Source: Saccharothrix sp. NRRL B-16314
Lineage (GTDB): Bacteria > Actinomycetota > Actinomycetes > Mycobacteriales > Pseudonocardiaceae
NCBI RefSeq assembly: GCF_000716595.1
Contig: NZ_JNXC01000027.1
Coordinates: 36,866 to 100,865 of the forward strand
Direction: 5' to 3'
DNA: 64,000 bases
A program made the translations under genes and the position numbers. The notes under the pieces were generated by a model, which made no database searches, was not told the origin of the DNA, and saw nothing but the letters and a program-made list of their open reading frames with translations. This document shows positions 34,186-42,783 of the stretch, piece by piece; within the stretch, counting starts at the first letter, position 1; the number at the start of each line of letters is the position of its first letter.

Positions 34186-37167
34186 TCAGCCGGTCGGTGT
34201 CGGCGACGGCTGGACCGACGACGGCGACTGCGTGGACGCCGCGCTCGCCGTGTCGAACCGCTTGGTCGCCTCGTCCAGCGCCTTGTACGCGCTGCCGAGC
34301 TCCGCGAAGTCACCGCTGGCCTGCGCGGCCTTCACCCGCGACAGGGCCGTCTGGATGTCCTTCACGGCCTGCTGGAGCTCCGTGCCCTGCTGCCCGTCGG
34401 CCGGCGGGGTCGTCGGCGTGGCGGACGGCGTGGACGTCGGCGGCTGCCCGTTGTTGTCCTCGCCGGGCACCTGCGCCGCCGCGCCGGTGAGCACCTCCTC
34501 CAGCGCCTGGCTCAGCGTGGGCGCGTAGCCCACCTTGTCGCCGAAGCTGACCAGCACCTTGAACAGCTGCGGGAACTGGGTGTTCTGACTGGCCCGCTCG
34601 ATGTAGATCGGCTCCACGTAGAGCAGGCCGCCGCCCACCGGCAACGTCAGCAGGTTGCCGTAGACGACCTTCGTCTGGCGCTGGGTGAGCAGGTTCAGCT
34701 CACCGCTGACCTCGCCGTTGGTGAGGAAGGTGGTCTGGATCTGCTGCGGACCCTTGGCCTCGTTGTTCAACGTCAGCACGCTGATCTTGCCGTAGTTGTC
34801 CGGGTCGGAGCCGACCGTCACGTACGACGCCATGAACTCCCGGTTCAACCGCACCAGCGCGCTGGTCAGCTGGAAGCTCACCTTGTCCGCGTCGGCCGGA
34901 TCACCCGCCAGCACGTAGAACGGCGGCTGCCGGTCGCGCTGCTGCTGCACGCCCTGCTGCTGGGCCTCGATGGTGGTGGCGTTGTCGATGGTCGGGTCGG
35001 ACGGCACGTCCCAGAACGAGACGCCGGAGTAGAAGTCGCGCGGGTTGTCCACGTGGTACTCCGACAGCATCTCGCGCTGGACCTTGAACAGGTCCTCCGG
35101 GTAGCGCAGGTGCTCCTTCAGCGACTGCGACATCTCGCTGTTCGCCTTCACCGTGCCGGGGAAGACGCCCATCCACGCCTTCAGCACCGGGTCCTGCTTG
35201 TCCATCTCGTACAGCGTCACCGAACCGTCGTAGGCGTCCACAGTGGCCTTGACGGAGTTCCGGATGTAGCTGATCTCCCGGTCCGGCTGCTGCGCGACAC
35301 CCGGCAGCGAATCGTTCGTGGCCTCGCCCAGCGCCGTGCGGCGCGCGTACGGGTAGTTGTCGAGCGTGGTGTAGCCGTCGACGATCCACGTGATGCGGCC
35401 GTCCACCACGGCGGGGTACGGGTCGCCGTCCACGGTCAGCCACGGCGCCACGGCCTCCACGCGGTCACGCGGGTTCCGGTTGAAGATGATCCGCGAGTCG
35501 TCGCCGATGGCCGAGTTGAACAGGATGTTCCGCTCGCCGTACGCGGCGGCGAAGACGAGCTTGTTGAACAGCCCGCCGATGCGCACGCCGCCCTTGCCGT
35601 CGTAGGTGTACGACGAGCCGTCGGTGTCGTACTCGCCCGGCGCGCCCTCACCCCGGCCGCCGACGATGGCGTAGTCGCCCGCACTGCCCATCTCGCCGTA
35701 GTACGTCCGCGGCTGCTGCACGCCGAACGGGCCGGGCTTGACCTCGCCGTTCTGGCCCACCTCGGCCACCTCGAACACGGGGTAGCCGCCGTTGCCACCC
35801 TCGTCCGCGGGCGAGTTCACCTTGCTGGCCTCGGCGAACACCATGCCGTTGCCGTGCGTGTAGATGAGGTGCTGGTTGATCCAGTCGCGCTGACCCGACG
35901 GGATGCCCGCGGTGTGCAGCTCGCGGACGGCGACGATGTAGTCCTGGAGCTGCTGGTCCACCTTGTACCGGTCGACGTCGAGCTTCTCCGGGAACGCGTA
36001 GAACGGCCGCAGCTGCTGGAACTGGGTGAACGTCTTCGAGATGACGGCCGGGTCGAGCAGCCGGACGTTGCCCAGCGTCGCCTGGTCGCTCTTCAGCTCG
36101 TCCAGCGAGACGTTCTGCTTGCCCGCGTACGGCTTGCTCTCGACCTTGTCCTCGGTCAACCCGAACGCCTGCCGGGTCGCGGCGATGTTCCGGTTGATCG
36201 GTTCGGCTTCCTTCTCGATGGCGTTGGGCTTCACCGAGAACTGCTCCAGCACCGCGGGCCACGCCGCGCCGACCAGGATGCTGGACAGCACCAGCAGCAC
36301 GGTCGCGATCGCGGGCAGCTGGAGGTTGCGCAGCACCGCGCCCGCGAAGAACGCGATGGCGCAGAAGACCGCGATGAACAGCAGGATCAGCTTGGCGGGC
36401 AGCACCGCGTTGAGGTCGGTGTAGCTCGCGCCGTCGAACTTGTCGTTGCGCTCGGAGAACAGCAGCGTGTACCGGTCGAGGAAGTACGCCACCGCCTTGA
36501 GCAGGATGAACGTGCCGGCCACGATCGCCAGGTGGGTGCGCGAGGGCCCGGACAGCTGCCCGCCGCGGCCGGCCAGGCGGATGCCGCCGAACAGGTAGTG
36601 CGACACCACCGCGCCGACGAACGCGACCGCCGTGGCGATGAACAGCCACGACATGACCCACGTGTAGAACGGCAGCTGGAAGGCGTAGAAGCCGATGTCG
36701 TGGCCGAACTCGGGGTCGTTCACGCCGAACTGGGTGGCGTTGAGGAACAGCTGCAGCAGCTGCCACTCGGTCTGCGCCGAGGTGCCCGCGATCAGGCCGA
36801 CGAGCACCGGCAGGCCGATCGCGAACAGCTTCATCCGCTTGCTGACGACCGCGCGGTAGCGGGCCACCGGGTCGTCAGGCCCGGACACCGGCACGAAGAC
36901 CGGCCGGGTGCGGTAGGCGATGATCAGGTTGATCGCGAGGAGGCCGCCCACCAGCAGGCCCACGGCGAAGAACAACCCGAAGCGGGTGCCCAACACCGTG
37001 GCGTAGACGCTGCGGAAGCCGACCTCACCGAACCAGAGCCAGTTGACGTAGGTGCCGAGCAGCCTTGAGCCGGTGATCAGACCGACCAGGACCACCGCAC
37101 CGACGATGAGCAGAATCCGGCTGCGACGGGACAGCCTGGGCAGTCCGACCGGGGGCCGTGTGGCCAC
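34186..37167 (-). CDS. UPF0182 family large membrane protein
   Basis: 993 residues. Seven hydrophobic segments lie in the first ~300 residues (for example ILLIVGAVVLVGLITGSRLL at 17-36). A large extracytoplasmic region follows up to about residue 890, with motifs such as HLIYTHGNGMVFAEASKVNS. The low-complexity Pro/Thr/Ser tail ends in PSPTPTG. UPF0182 proteins (Mtb Rv0064/Rv3193c-like) are conserved in actinobacteria without a defined function. The GTG at 37167 follows AGGAG. It is divergent from the PPA1309 gene, the usual neighbour. Confidence 0.92.
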   Translation of the reverse strand: MATRPPVGLPRLSRRSRILLIVGAVVLVGLITGSRLLGTYVNWLWFGEVGFRSVYATVLGTRFGLFFAVGLLVGGLLAINLIIAYRTRPVFVPVSGPDDPVARYRAVVSKRMKLFAIGLPVLVGLIAGTSAQTEWQLLQLFLNATQFGVNDPEFGHDIGFYAFQLPFYTWVMSWLFIATAVAFVGAVVSHYLFGGIRLAGRGGQLSGPSRTHLAIVAGTFILLKAVAYFLDRYTLLFSERNDKFDGASYTDLNAVLPAKLILLFIAVFCAIAFFAGAVLRNLQLPAIATVLLVLSSILVGAAWPAVLEQFSVKPNAIEKEAEPINRNIAATRQAFGLTEDKVESKPYAGKQNVSLDELKSDQATLGNVRLLDPAVISKTFTQFQQLRPFYAFPEKLDVDRYKVDQQLQDYIVAVRELHTAGIPSGQRDWINQHLIYTHGNGMVFAEASKVNSPADEGGNGGYPVFEVAEVGQNGEVKPGPFGVQQPRTYYGEMGSAGDYAIVGGRGEGAPGEYDTDGSSYTYDGKGGVRIGGLFNKLVFAAAYGERNILFNSAIGDDSRIIFNRNPRDRVEAVAPWLTVDGDPYPAVVDGRITWIVDGYTTLDNYPYARRTALGEATNDSLPGVAQQPDREISYIRNSVKATVDAYDGSVTLYEMDKQDPVLKAWMGVFPGTVKANSEMSQSLKEHLRYPEDLFKVQREMLSEYHVDNPRDFYSGVSFWDVPSDPTIDNATTIEAQQQGVQQQRDRQPPFYVLAGDPADADKVSFQLTSALVRLNREFMASYVTVGSDPDNYGKISVLTLNNEAKGPQQIQTTFLTNGEVSGELNLLTQRQTKVVYGNLLTLPVGGGLLYVEPIYIERASQNTQFPQLFKVLVSFGDKVGYAPTLSQALEEVLTGAAAQVPGEDNNGQPPTSTPSATPTTPPADGQQGTELQQAVKDIQTALSRVKAAQASGDFAELGSAYKALDEATKRFDTASAASTQSPSSVQPSPTPTG

Positions 37168-37308
37168 GGGGCACGCTCCTGGATCGCGGTAGTGGCGTTC
37201 GTACGTTCTGTCCAACTCTACGGAGGCCGCTGAGGGTTCCCCGTCGGGTCTTCGGTTCGCTCCGATTGCCCGGATCTGATTGCCCGGTCCGCGGGCGGTG
37301 ATGCGACG

Positions 37309-37851
37309 ATGGCGCACGTGTCAGCCAGTGAAACGCCGCCCGTGGTGCTGCCCGCTGTCGCCCGCGAGGTCGAGGAGTTCGTGTCCACCGCCGGGTGGAA
37401 CCAGCCGATGCAGCTGTTCGCGCTGGTCCCGACCTCGGAGCTGCTGGAGCGGCAGCCGGAGCTCGCGGGCCAGCTCGATCCCGACGCGTCACCGCTGACG
37501 CCGATCGCCCAGGACTCGCTGCCGGACTCCGAGCTGGACCGGGCGCTGGCCGGGATCGTGTGGCCCGACCTGGTGCACGGGTGCGCGCTGGCGCAGGAGA
37601 TCGTCGTGCTGCCGCCGGACGCGGAGGCCCAGCTGACCGCGGAGGAGCTGGACGACGAGGAGGCCCGGCGGTTCGCCGCCGAGCACCCCCAGCGCCGCGA
37701 GGCCAGGCTGGTCGCGGCCGTGCTGCGGGACGGCTCGGCGGCGTGCGTCCTGCGGCTCCGGGGCAGCGTCGAGGTGCCCGAGGAAGTCGTGGAGCACCCG
37801 GAACTCGCCCCGAACCTCACCCACGCCCTGCTCGAGACCCTGCGCGCCTAG
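37309..37851 (+). CDS. PPA1309 family protein
   Basis: 180 residues matching the conserved actinobacterial PPA1309 family: VEEFVSTAGWNQPMQLFALV (residues 24-43), then LAGIVWPDLVHGCALAQEIV and the acidic segment AEELDDEEARRFAAEHPQRR. No membrane segment; no known biochemical activity. An ATG at 37309 and a GTG at 37318 are both possible. The gene lies opposite the UPF0182 gene and converges with the PDZ protease gene, a synteny seen in related actinomycetes. Confidence 0.88.
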   Translation: MAHVSASETPPVVLPAVAREVEEFVSTAGWNQPMQLFALVPTSELLERQPELAGQLDPDASPLTPIAQDSLPDSELDRALAGIVWPDLVHGCALAQEIVVLPPDAEAQLTAEELDDEEARRFAAEHPQRREARLVAAVLRDGSAACVLRLRGSVEVPEEVVEHPELAPNLTHALLETLRA

Positions 37852-37864
37852 CAGCTGGGGGCTC

Positions 37865-38950
37865 TTAGCAGCTGGGGGCTTCGCCGCCCTTGCTCAGCGA
37901 TTCCAGGGACCTCACCGCGTCGTCCAGCTTCTCGACCTTGACCAGGCGCATGCCCTCCAGGGCGTGCTGCTTGGCCTCGTCGCAGTTGCCCGCCGGCACG
38001 AGGAACACGGTGGCGCCGTCCTCTCGGGCGGCGACCATCTTGAACCCGATGCCGCCGATGCGGCCGACCTCGCCCTTGTCGTTGATCTCGCCGGTGCCCG
38101 CGACGGACTGGCCGCCGTTGAGCTCGCCCGGGGTCAGCTTGTCGACGATCGACAACGCGAACAGCAGACCCGCGGACGGGCCGCCGACGTCGCTCAGGCT
38201 GATCTTGATCTCGAACGGCACGTCCGCGCGCTCCAGCGGCAGCACGCCGAGGAAACCGGCCTCGCGGCCCTCGGTCCGGCCGAGCGTGACGGTCGCGGTC
38301 TTGCGCTCGGAGCCGCGCTCGAACGTCAACGTGATCTTGTCGCCCGGCTTGGTGGCCTCCAGCGACGAGCGCACGTCGTCGGCGCTCGCGACCTGCTTGC
38401 CGTTGACCTCGAGCAGCCGGTCGTTCGGCTCGAGCACGTCGGCCGCGGCGGTGTCGTTGGTGATCTCGGCGGCGACGACCTTCATCGGGTAGTCGAGGTA
38501 GCGCAGCGCGGCGACCTCGGCGCTGGTCTGCGAGTCCTGGAACGCCTTCACGTTCTGGTCGCGGACCTGCTGCTCGGACTCGCCGGGCCGGAAGAACTCC
38601 TCGCGCGGCGCCAGCGCGTACCGGCCGCTGACCCACAGGCCGAGCGCGCCGAACAGCGACACGTCGTCGGTGAGCGACACGGTCGTCATGGTGAGCCGAC
38701 CGCCCGTCGGGAACGTCTCCTGCCCGTCGACCGTCACCACGTCGCCGCCGTTGACCTGGCCCAGGGTGTCGTAGGTCGGGCCGGGACCGAGTGCCACGTA
38801 GGGCACCCGGGCGAACCCGCCGAGGAGACCGAGCGCCAGTACGACCAGGAGGCTGACCACGAGGGTCCACGTCCGCCGGGTCAGGCCGCGCCGGGGCGCG
38901 TGCGGTGGTGTTGGTGCCTGGTCCACGACGGTGTCGGTGCCTTCGGTCAC
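37865..38950 (-). CDS. PDZ and Lon-like (S16) membrane protease, YlbL type
   Basis: 361 residues. One N-terminal anchor near 28-48. A PDZ domain (about 150-225) includes DVLEPNDRLLEVNGKQV. The C-terminal S16 domain has the catalytic Ser in DVGGPSAGLLFALSIVDKL (about 271) and the Lys in RIGGIGFKMVAA (about 314). It should act outside the membrane as a serine/lysine protease, as in the B. subtilis YlbL family. The GTG at 38950 leaves a short cytoplasmic tail. Confidence 0.9.
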   Translation of the reverse strand: MTEGTDTVVDQAPTPPHAPRRGLTRRTWTLVVSLLVVLALGLLGGFARVPYVALGPGPTYDTLGQVNGGDVVTVDGQETFPTGGRLTMTTVSLTDDVSLFGALGLWVSGRYALAPREEFFRPGESEQQVRDQNVKAFQDSQTSAEVAALRYLDYPMKVVAAEITNDTAAADVLEPNDRLLEVNGKQVASADDVRSSLEATKPGDKITLTFERGSERKTATVTLGRTEGREAGFLGVLPLERADVPFEIKISLSDVGGPSAGLLFALSIVDKLTPGELNGGQSVAGTGEINDKGEVGRIGGIGFKMVAAREDGATVFLVPAGNCDEAKQHALEGMRLVKVEKLDDAVRSLESLSKGGEAPSC

Positions 38951-39059
38951 GCCCGACAGGGTACGACCCCGGCGTTCCGCTACCGGCGAACCGGTCCCGC
39001 ACGCCTGCGATCGGATTGTCGGCTCCGCCTCCCGCCGGCGTCCCGCGTACCTTGGAGGC

Positions 39060-40451
39060 ATGAGTGACCTGCCCTTCGGGTTCGGCCCGCAGGACCCCGA
39101 CGACCGCAACCGCAAACCAGGGGAGCAAGGGGACAACCCCTTCGACTTCAACCAGCTCGGCGCGATGCTGAGCCAGCTCGGTGCGATGTTCAGCAATGCG
39201 GGCACGTCGTCCGGGCCGGTCAACTACGACCTCGCGAAGCAGATCGCGCTCCAGCAGCTCGCCGGCAAGGGCGGCCCGACCACCGGGTTCGGCCCGGACC
39301 AGAACAGCGCGGTGGTCGACGCCGTGCACCTGGCGGACATGTGGCTCGACCCGGTGACGGCGCTGCCCGCAGGTGCGCGCACGGCTCAGGGCTGGAGCGC
39401 GCGCGACTGGGTGGAGCGCACGTTGCCGACGTGGCAGCGGCTGTGCGACCCGGTGGCGCAGCGCGTGTCCGGCGCGTGGGTCGAGGCGATGCCGGCCGAG
39501 GCCAAGGAAGCCGCCGGTCCGCTGCTGTCGATGCTCGGGCAGATGGGCGGCATGGCGTTCGGGTCGCAGCTGGGCGGCGCGCTGGCGCAGCTCGGCGCCG
39601 AGGTGCTGACGTCGACCGACGTGGGGTTGCCGCTGGGGCCGGAGGGCACGGCGGCGCTGCTGCCCGCGAACATCGAGAAGTTCACCGAGGGCCTGGAGCG
39701 GCCGGCCAGCGAGGTGCTGGTGTTCCTGGCGGCCCGTGAGGCGGCGCACCAGCGGCTGTTCAGCCACGTGCCGTGGCTGCGCCAGCGGCTGCTGGACACG
39801 GTCGAGGAGTTCGCCCGCGGCATCACCGTCGACACGTCCGCGCTGGAGGAGCTGGCCGGTCAGATCGACCCGGCGAACCCGGCGAGCATCGAAGAGGCGA
39901 TGAAGTCGGGGATGCTCGAACCCCAGACGACGCCCGAGCAGAAGGCGGCGCTGACCCGCCTGGAGACGTTGCTGGCCCTGGTCGAGGGCTGGGTGGACGT
40001 GGTGGTGAACGAGGCGGTCGGCGAGCGGCTGCCCGGTGCCGAGGCGCTGCGCGAGACGCTGCGCCGGCGGCGGGCGTCCGGTGGTCCGGCCGAGCAGACG
40101 TTCGCCACGCTGGTCGGCCTGGAACTGCGCCCGCGCCGGCACCGGTCCGCGGCGGCGCTGTGGAAGCTGCTCGGCGACCAGCACGGGATGGAGCAGCGCG
40201 ACAGCGTCTGGGACCACCCGGACCTGGTGCCCACGGGTGAGGACCTGGACGACCCGATGGAGTTCGCCGAGCGGTTCGGCCAGACGCGCAAGGCGCTGGA
40301 GGACCCGATGGCGGAGCTGGAGCGCACCCTCCGCGAGAAGTCCGACGACCAGGCTGACTCGTCCGAGGCCGGCCGGTCCGACCGGTCCAGCCAGTCCGAG
40401 CCCGGCCAGTCCGACCAGCCGTCGGACGAGGACAAGGGCAAGGACGCCTGA
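39060..40451 (+). CDS. zinc-dependent metalloprotease (actinobacterial DUF2342 family)
   Basis: 463 residues. The family has a zincin-like core; here the expected HExxH is written as REAAHQRLF (about residue 222). This is the divergent variant usual for DUF2342 proteins, so catalysis is uncertain. LLALVEGWVDVVVNEAVGER (about 305-324) carries the downstream acidic ligand region. Gly/Met-rich N-terminus and an Asp/Ser/Gln-rich tail are probably disordered. The ATG at 39060 has TTGGAGGC. Divergent from the PDZ protease gene. Confidence 0.85.
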   Translation: MSDLPFGFGPQDPDDRNRKPGEQGDNPFDFNQLGAMLSQLGAMFSNAGTSSGPVNYDLAKQIALQQLAGKGGPTTGFGPDQNSAVVDAVHLADMWLDPVTALPAGARTAQGWSARDWVERTLPTWQRLCDPVAQRVSGAWVEAMPAEAKEAAGPLLSMLGQMGGMAFGSQLGGALAQLGAEVLTSTDVGLPLGPEGTAALLPANIEKFTEGLERPASEVLVFLAAREAAHQRLFSHVPWLRQRLLDTVEEFARGITVDTSALEELAGQIDPANPASIEEAMKSGMLEPQTTPEQKAALTRLETLLALVEGWVDVVVNEAVGERLPGAEALRETLRRRRASGGPAEQTFATLVGLELRPRRHRSAAALWKLLGDQHGMEQRDSVWDHPDLVPTGEDLDDPMEFAERFGQTRKALEDPMAELERTLREKSDDQADSSEAGRSDRSSQSEPGQSDQPSDEDKGKDA

Positions 40452-40454
40452 CCG

Positions 40455-40667
40455 CGAGCCCCACGCCCGGAACACGCGAGCCCTCCCTCGGGCACCGCGA
40501 GGTTCCGGGCCGGGCCGCGAGCCTCCCCTCTGTGCCCCGCGACTCGTCGCATCGGGCCAGGCGGTTCCACTCGGGCACCGCAAGTCGTCCCGTCGAACTC
40601 GTCCCGTCGAACCGCGCGGTTCCCGACCTGGCACCGCACGGCGTCCTCTTCGTGCGGTGCCAGTCCT
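40455..40667. repeat. degenerate GCGAG(C/T)C...GGGCACC intergenic repeats
   Basis: About eight imperfect copies of a ~21-nt unit with consensus GCGAGTCGTCCACTCGGGCAC fill the spacer between two convergent genes. A cleaner two-copy version follows the DUF4191 gene at 50861. A terminal GGCACCGCAC...GTGCGGTGCC hairpin at about 40632-40667 could be the terminator. Confidence 0.6.
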
Positions 40668-40670
40668 CCC

Positions 40671-41198
40671 CTAGTCCTCCTCGGTGATGCCCAGGCCCGC
40701 CGCGGCCGAGATGCCCTCCAAGTACCCGATGGCCCGTTCCGACTTCGGGTACGCGTGCACGAGCAGCCAGAAGTCCTTGCCGTGGCCGGGCACCTCCAGG
40801 TGCGCCAGCTCGTGCACCAGCACGTAGTCGAGCACCCAGGCGGGCACGTCGCGCAGGCGTTCGCTGATCCGGATGGAGCCCTCGCTCGGCGTGCACGACG
40901 CCCACCTCGTGCGCATCGGCGGCACCCACCGCACGCTGCTGGGCTGCACGCCGTTCAGGTACCGCACCGCCAGCTCCTCGCACCTGGCCAGCAACGCCGC
41001 GTCGGAGGTGCGCGTCGGCGAACGCCTGCGGGTCTCGCTGCGCTGGAGGCGGCTCAGCATCTCCGCCACCCAGTGCTTCTCCTCGCTCTTGCTCATACGA
41101 GCCGGCAGCAGGACGACGACCGTGTCCCCCTCGCGGTACGCGCTCACCATGCGACGGCGCCGGGCGCTGCGCCGCACCTCCACCTGCGGTTCGGGCAT
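40671..41198 (-). CDS. YgjP/SprT-like M48-type metallopeptidase
   Basis: 175 residues. The zinc site is VLVHELAHLEVPGHGKDFW (about residues 126-144): HELAH supplies two ligands and the following HGKDFW block is typical of YgjP/WLM relatives. RTRWASCTPSEGSIRIS upstream is also conserved in this family. Soluble, cytoplasmic. The ATG at 41198 starts at the family-like N-terminus. Convergent with the metalloprotease gene. Confidence 0.88.
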   Translation of the reverse strand: MPEPQVEVRRSARRRRMVSAYREGDTVVVLLPARMSKSEEKHWVAEMLSRLQRSETRRRSPTRTSDAALLARCEELAVRYLNGVQPSSVRWVPPMRTRWASCTPSEGSIRISERLRDVPAWVLDYVLVHELAHLEVPGHGKDFWLLVHAYPKSERAIGYLEGISAAAGLGITEED

Positions 41199-41402
41199 GG
41201 CGTTCACGGTAAGGCCAGGGACCGACAATTCGCGGCGGCCAAGCGGCGGTGTGTGGAGGGACGGACCAGCAGGTTCCACCGAAAGGCGGCTGGACACGCT
41301 CGACGCGGCGTGCAGCGGACCGGCGTTTGCGGAGGTAGCGTGCAGCGCAACCCCCGAGTGTGGCGCAGATCGCGCCGGACTCTCGAAACAAGGGAGGAAG
41401 CC

Positions 41403-41558
41403 GTGGCCGAGACCTACAACGGCTACTGCGTCAAGTGCCGTGAGAAGCGGGACTTCACGGGCGAGGTGCACGAGAGCAACAACCGCAGGATGGCCAAGGG
41501 CAAGTGCCCGGTCTGCGGAACCACGGTGACCCGGATCCTCGGCAAGTCGAAGGTCTGA
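41403..41558 (+). CDS. DUF5679 small zinc-ribbon protein
   Basis: 51 residues. CVKCREKRDF and CPVCGTTVTRILGK supply two CxxC knuckles around a basic centre. This is the standard actinobacterial DUF5679 protein in length and sequence. The GTG at 41403 follows GGGAGGAAG. Probably binds nucleic acid or protein through its zinc ribbon; function unknown. Confidence 0.88.
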   Translation: MAETYNGYCVKCREKRDFTGEVHESNNRRMAKGKCPVCGTTVTRILGKSKV

Positions 41559-41618
41559 CCCCCGACGGGTGGCCGGGCGGCAGGTGCCCGGCCGCCCGTC
41601 AAGGCCCTCTGCGTCTTC

Positions 41619-41646
41619 TGTGGACAACTCGTAAGCCTGTGGACAG
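41619..41646 (-). promoter_or_regulatory. pair of DnaA-box-like 9-mers
   Basis: On the minus strand TTGTCCACA (41619-41627) and CTGTCCACA (41638-41646), spaced 19 bp, lie in the intergenic region. Actinobacterial DnaA boxes have the form TTRTCCACA. An oppositely oriented pair with the same spacing lies at 44096. Confidence 0.5.
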
Positions 41647-41685
41647 GCGTTTTGCCATTTCGGCGGTGGTGGGCAAGCTGCCGGT

Positions 41686-42696
41686 GTGGATCTCCCCAAC
41701 CGCCCCAGGGTGCTACCCGGCCTGCCGCTGCTGCGCCGCCGGGACGACGTCGTGCAGATCGGCACCGACCCGCGGCACGCCATGCTGGTCGAGGACGTGC
41801 CCGAGCCGATGTCGTCCGTCCTGCTCGGCCTCACCGGCCAGCACACCCTCTCCGACCTGCGGGAACGGCTCGACGGCCACGGTGATCAGGCGGCCGAGTT
41901 CGCCGGCGTCCTGCACGGCCTGGCCCAGGCCGGGCTGGTCGAGGAATCGGTGCCCGCCCCGCACGCCCGGCTGACCGCCGAGGTGACCGGGTGGGCGTTG
42001 CGCACCCGTCGTTCGGCGGTCCGGCTGCCCGCCGCCCGTGCCGCCAGATCGGTCGTCGTCCACGGCGAGGGGCGGCTCGCGGTCACCGTCGCGGCCCTCT
42101 TGGCGGCCTCCGGCGTGGCACACGTCCGGGTGATGGCACGGGGACGCGTCGGGCCTGAGGACACCGGATCGGGTTACGTCGAATCCGACGTCGGCCGGTT
42201 GCGCGCGGACGCCGCCCAGGACGCGGTCCGGCGGGCGTGCGGCTCCGTGCGGCCGGCGGGGCGCGGCACCGACCTGGTGGTGTTGGCCGACGCGTTGGTG
42301 CCCGCCCCGGAGTTGCTGCACGAGCTGACGTCGGACGGCACACCGCACCTGGCCGTTCGGGTCCGCGAAGGGTTGGGCGTGGTGGGTCCGCTGGTCGTGC
42401 CGGGTCGCAGCAGTTGCCTGAGGTGCGCGGACCGGCACCAGGCCGACCTGGACCCGGCGTGGCCGCTGATAGCCGCCCAGCTCGTGGACCGCCCGCAGCA
42501 CGCCGACCTGGCCACCGTGACGGCCACCGCCGGTGTCGCGGTCGCGCAGGCGCTGCTGGCCCTCGACCGTTCGGAGGAGTCCTCGACCAGGCCGCCGACG
42601 TGGGACGCGACCCTGGAGGTCGACGCGTTCACCGGGTCGGTCGAACACCGGATCGCCCCCGTGCACCCGCGTTGCGAGTGCCGTTCCGCACTGTGA
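41686..42696 (+). CDS. ThiF/TOMM cyclodehydratase-like protein (E1-like fold)
   Basis: 336 residues. The region from about 125 (SVVVHGEGRLAVTVAALLAA) reads as a degenerate Rossmann nucleotide-binding fold of the ThiF/E1 type. C-terminal cysteines in SCLRCADRHQ (about 244-253) and HPRCECRSAL (end) can bind structural zinc, as in leader-binding subunits of thiazole/oxazole-modified peptide systems. The first ~90 residues fit a leader-peptide-recognition (PqqD/RRE-like) domain. No YcaO, dehydrogenase or precursor peptide gene is nearby, so this is an orphan conserved in actinomycetes upstream of ABC1 kinases. Function unknown. Confidence 0.72.
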   Translation: MDLPNRPRVLPGLPLLRRRDDVVQIGTDPRHAMLVEDVPEPMSSVLLGLTGQHTLSDLRERLDGHGDQAAEFAGVLHGLAQAGLVEESVPAPHARLTAEVTGWALRTRRSAVRLPAARAARSVVVHGEGRLAVTVAALLAASGVAHVRVMARGRVGPEDTGSGYVESDVGRLRADAAQDAVRRACGSVRPAGRGTDLVVLADALVPAPELLHELTSDGTPHLAVRVREGLGVVGPLVVPGRSSCLRCADRHQADLDPAWPLIAAQLVDRPQHADLATVTATAGVAVAQALLALDRSEESSTRPPTWDATLEVDAFTGSVEHRIAPVHPRCECRSAL

Positions 42697-42783
42697 TCCA
42701 CCCTCAGGTAGGCCTGTGTAGGTTTTGTGGGGGTGGCGTGCATTACCGCGACCACGCGAACGGGCGGGGAGGAGAATCACCGG

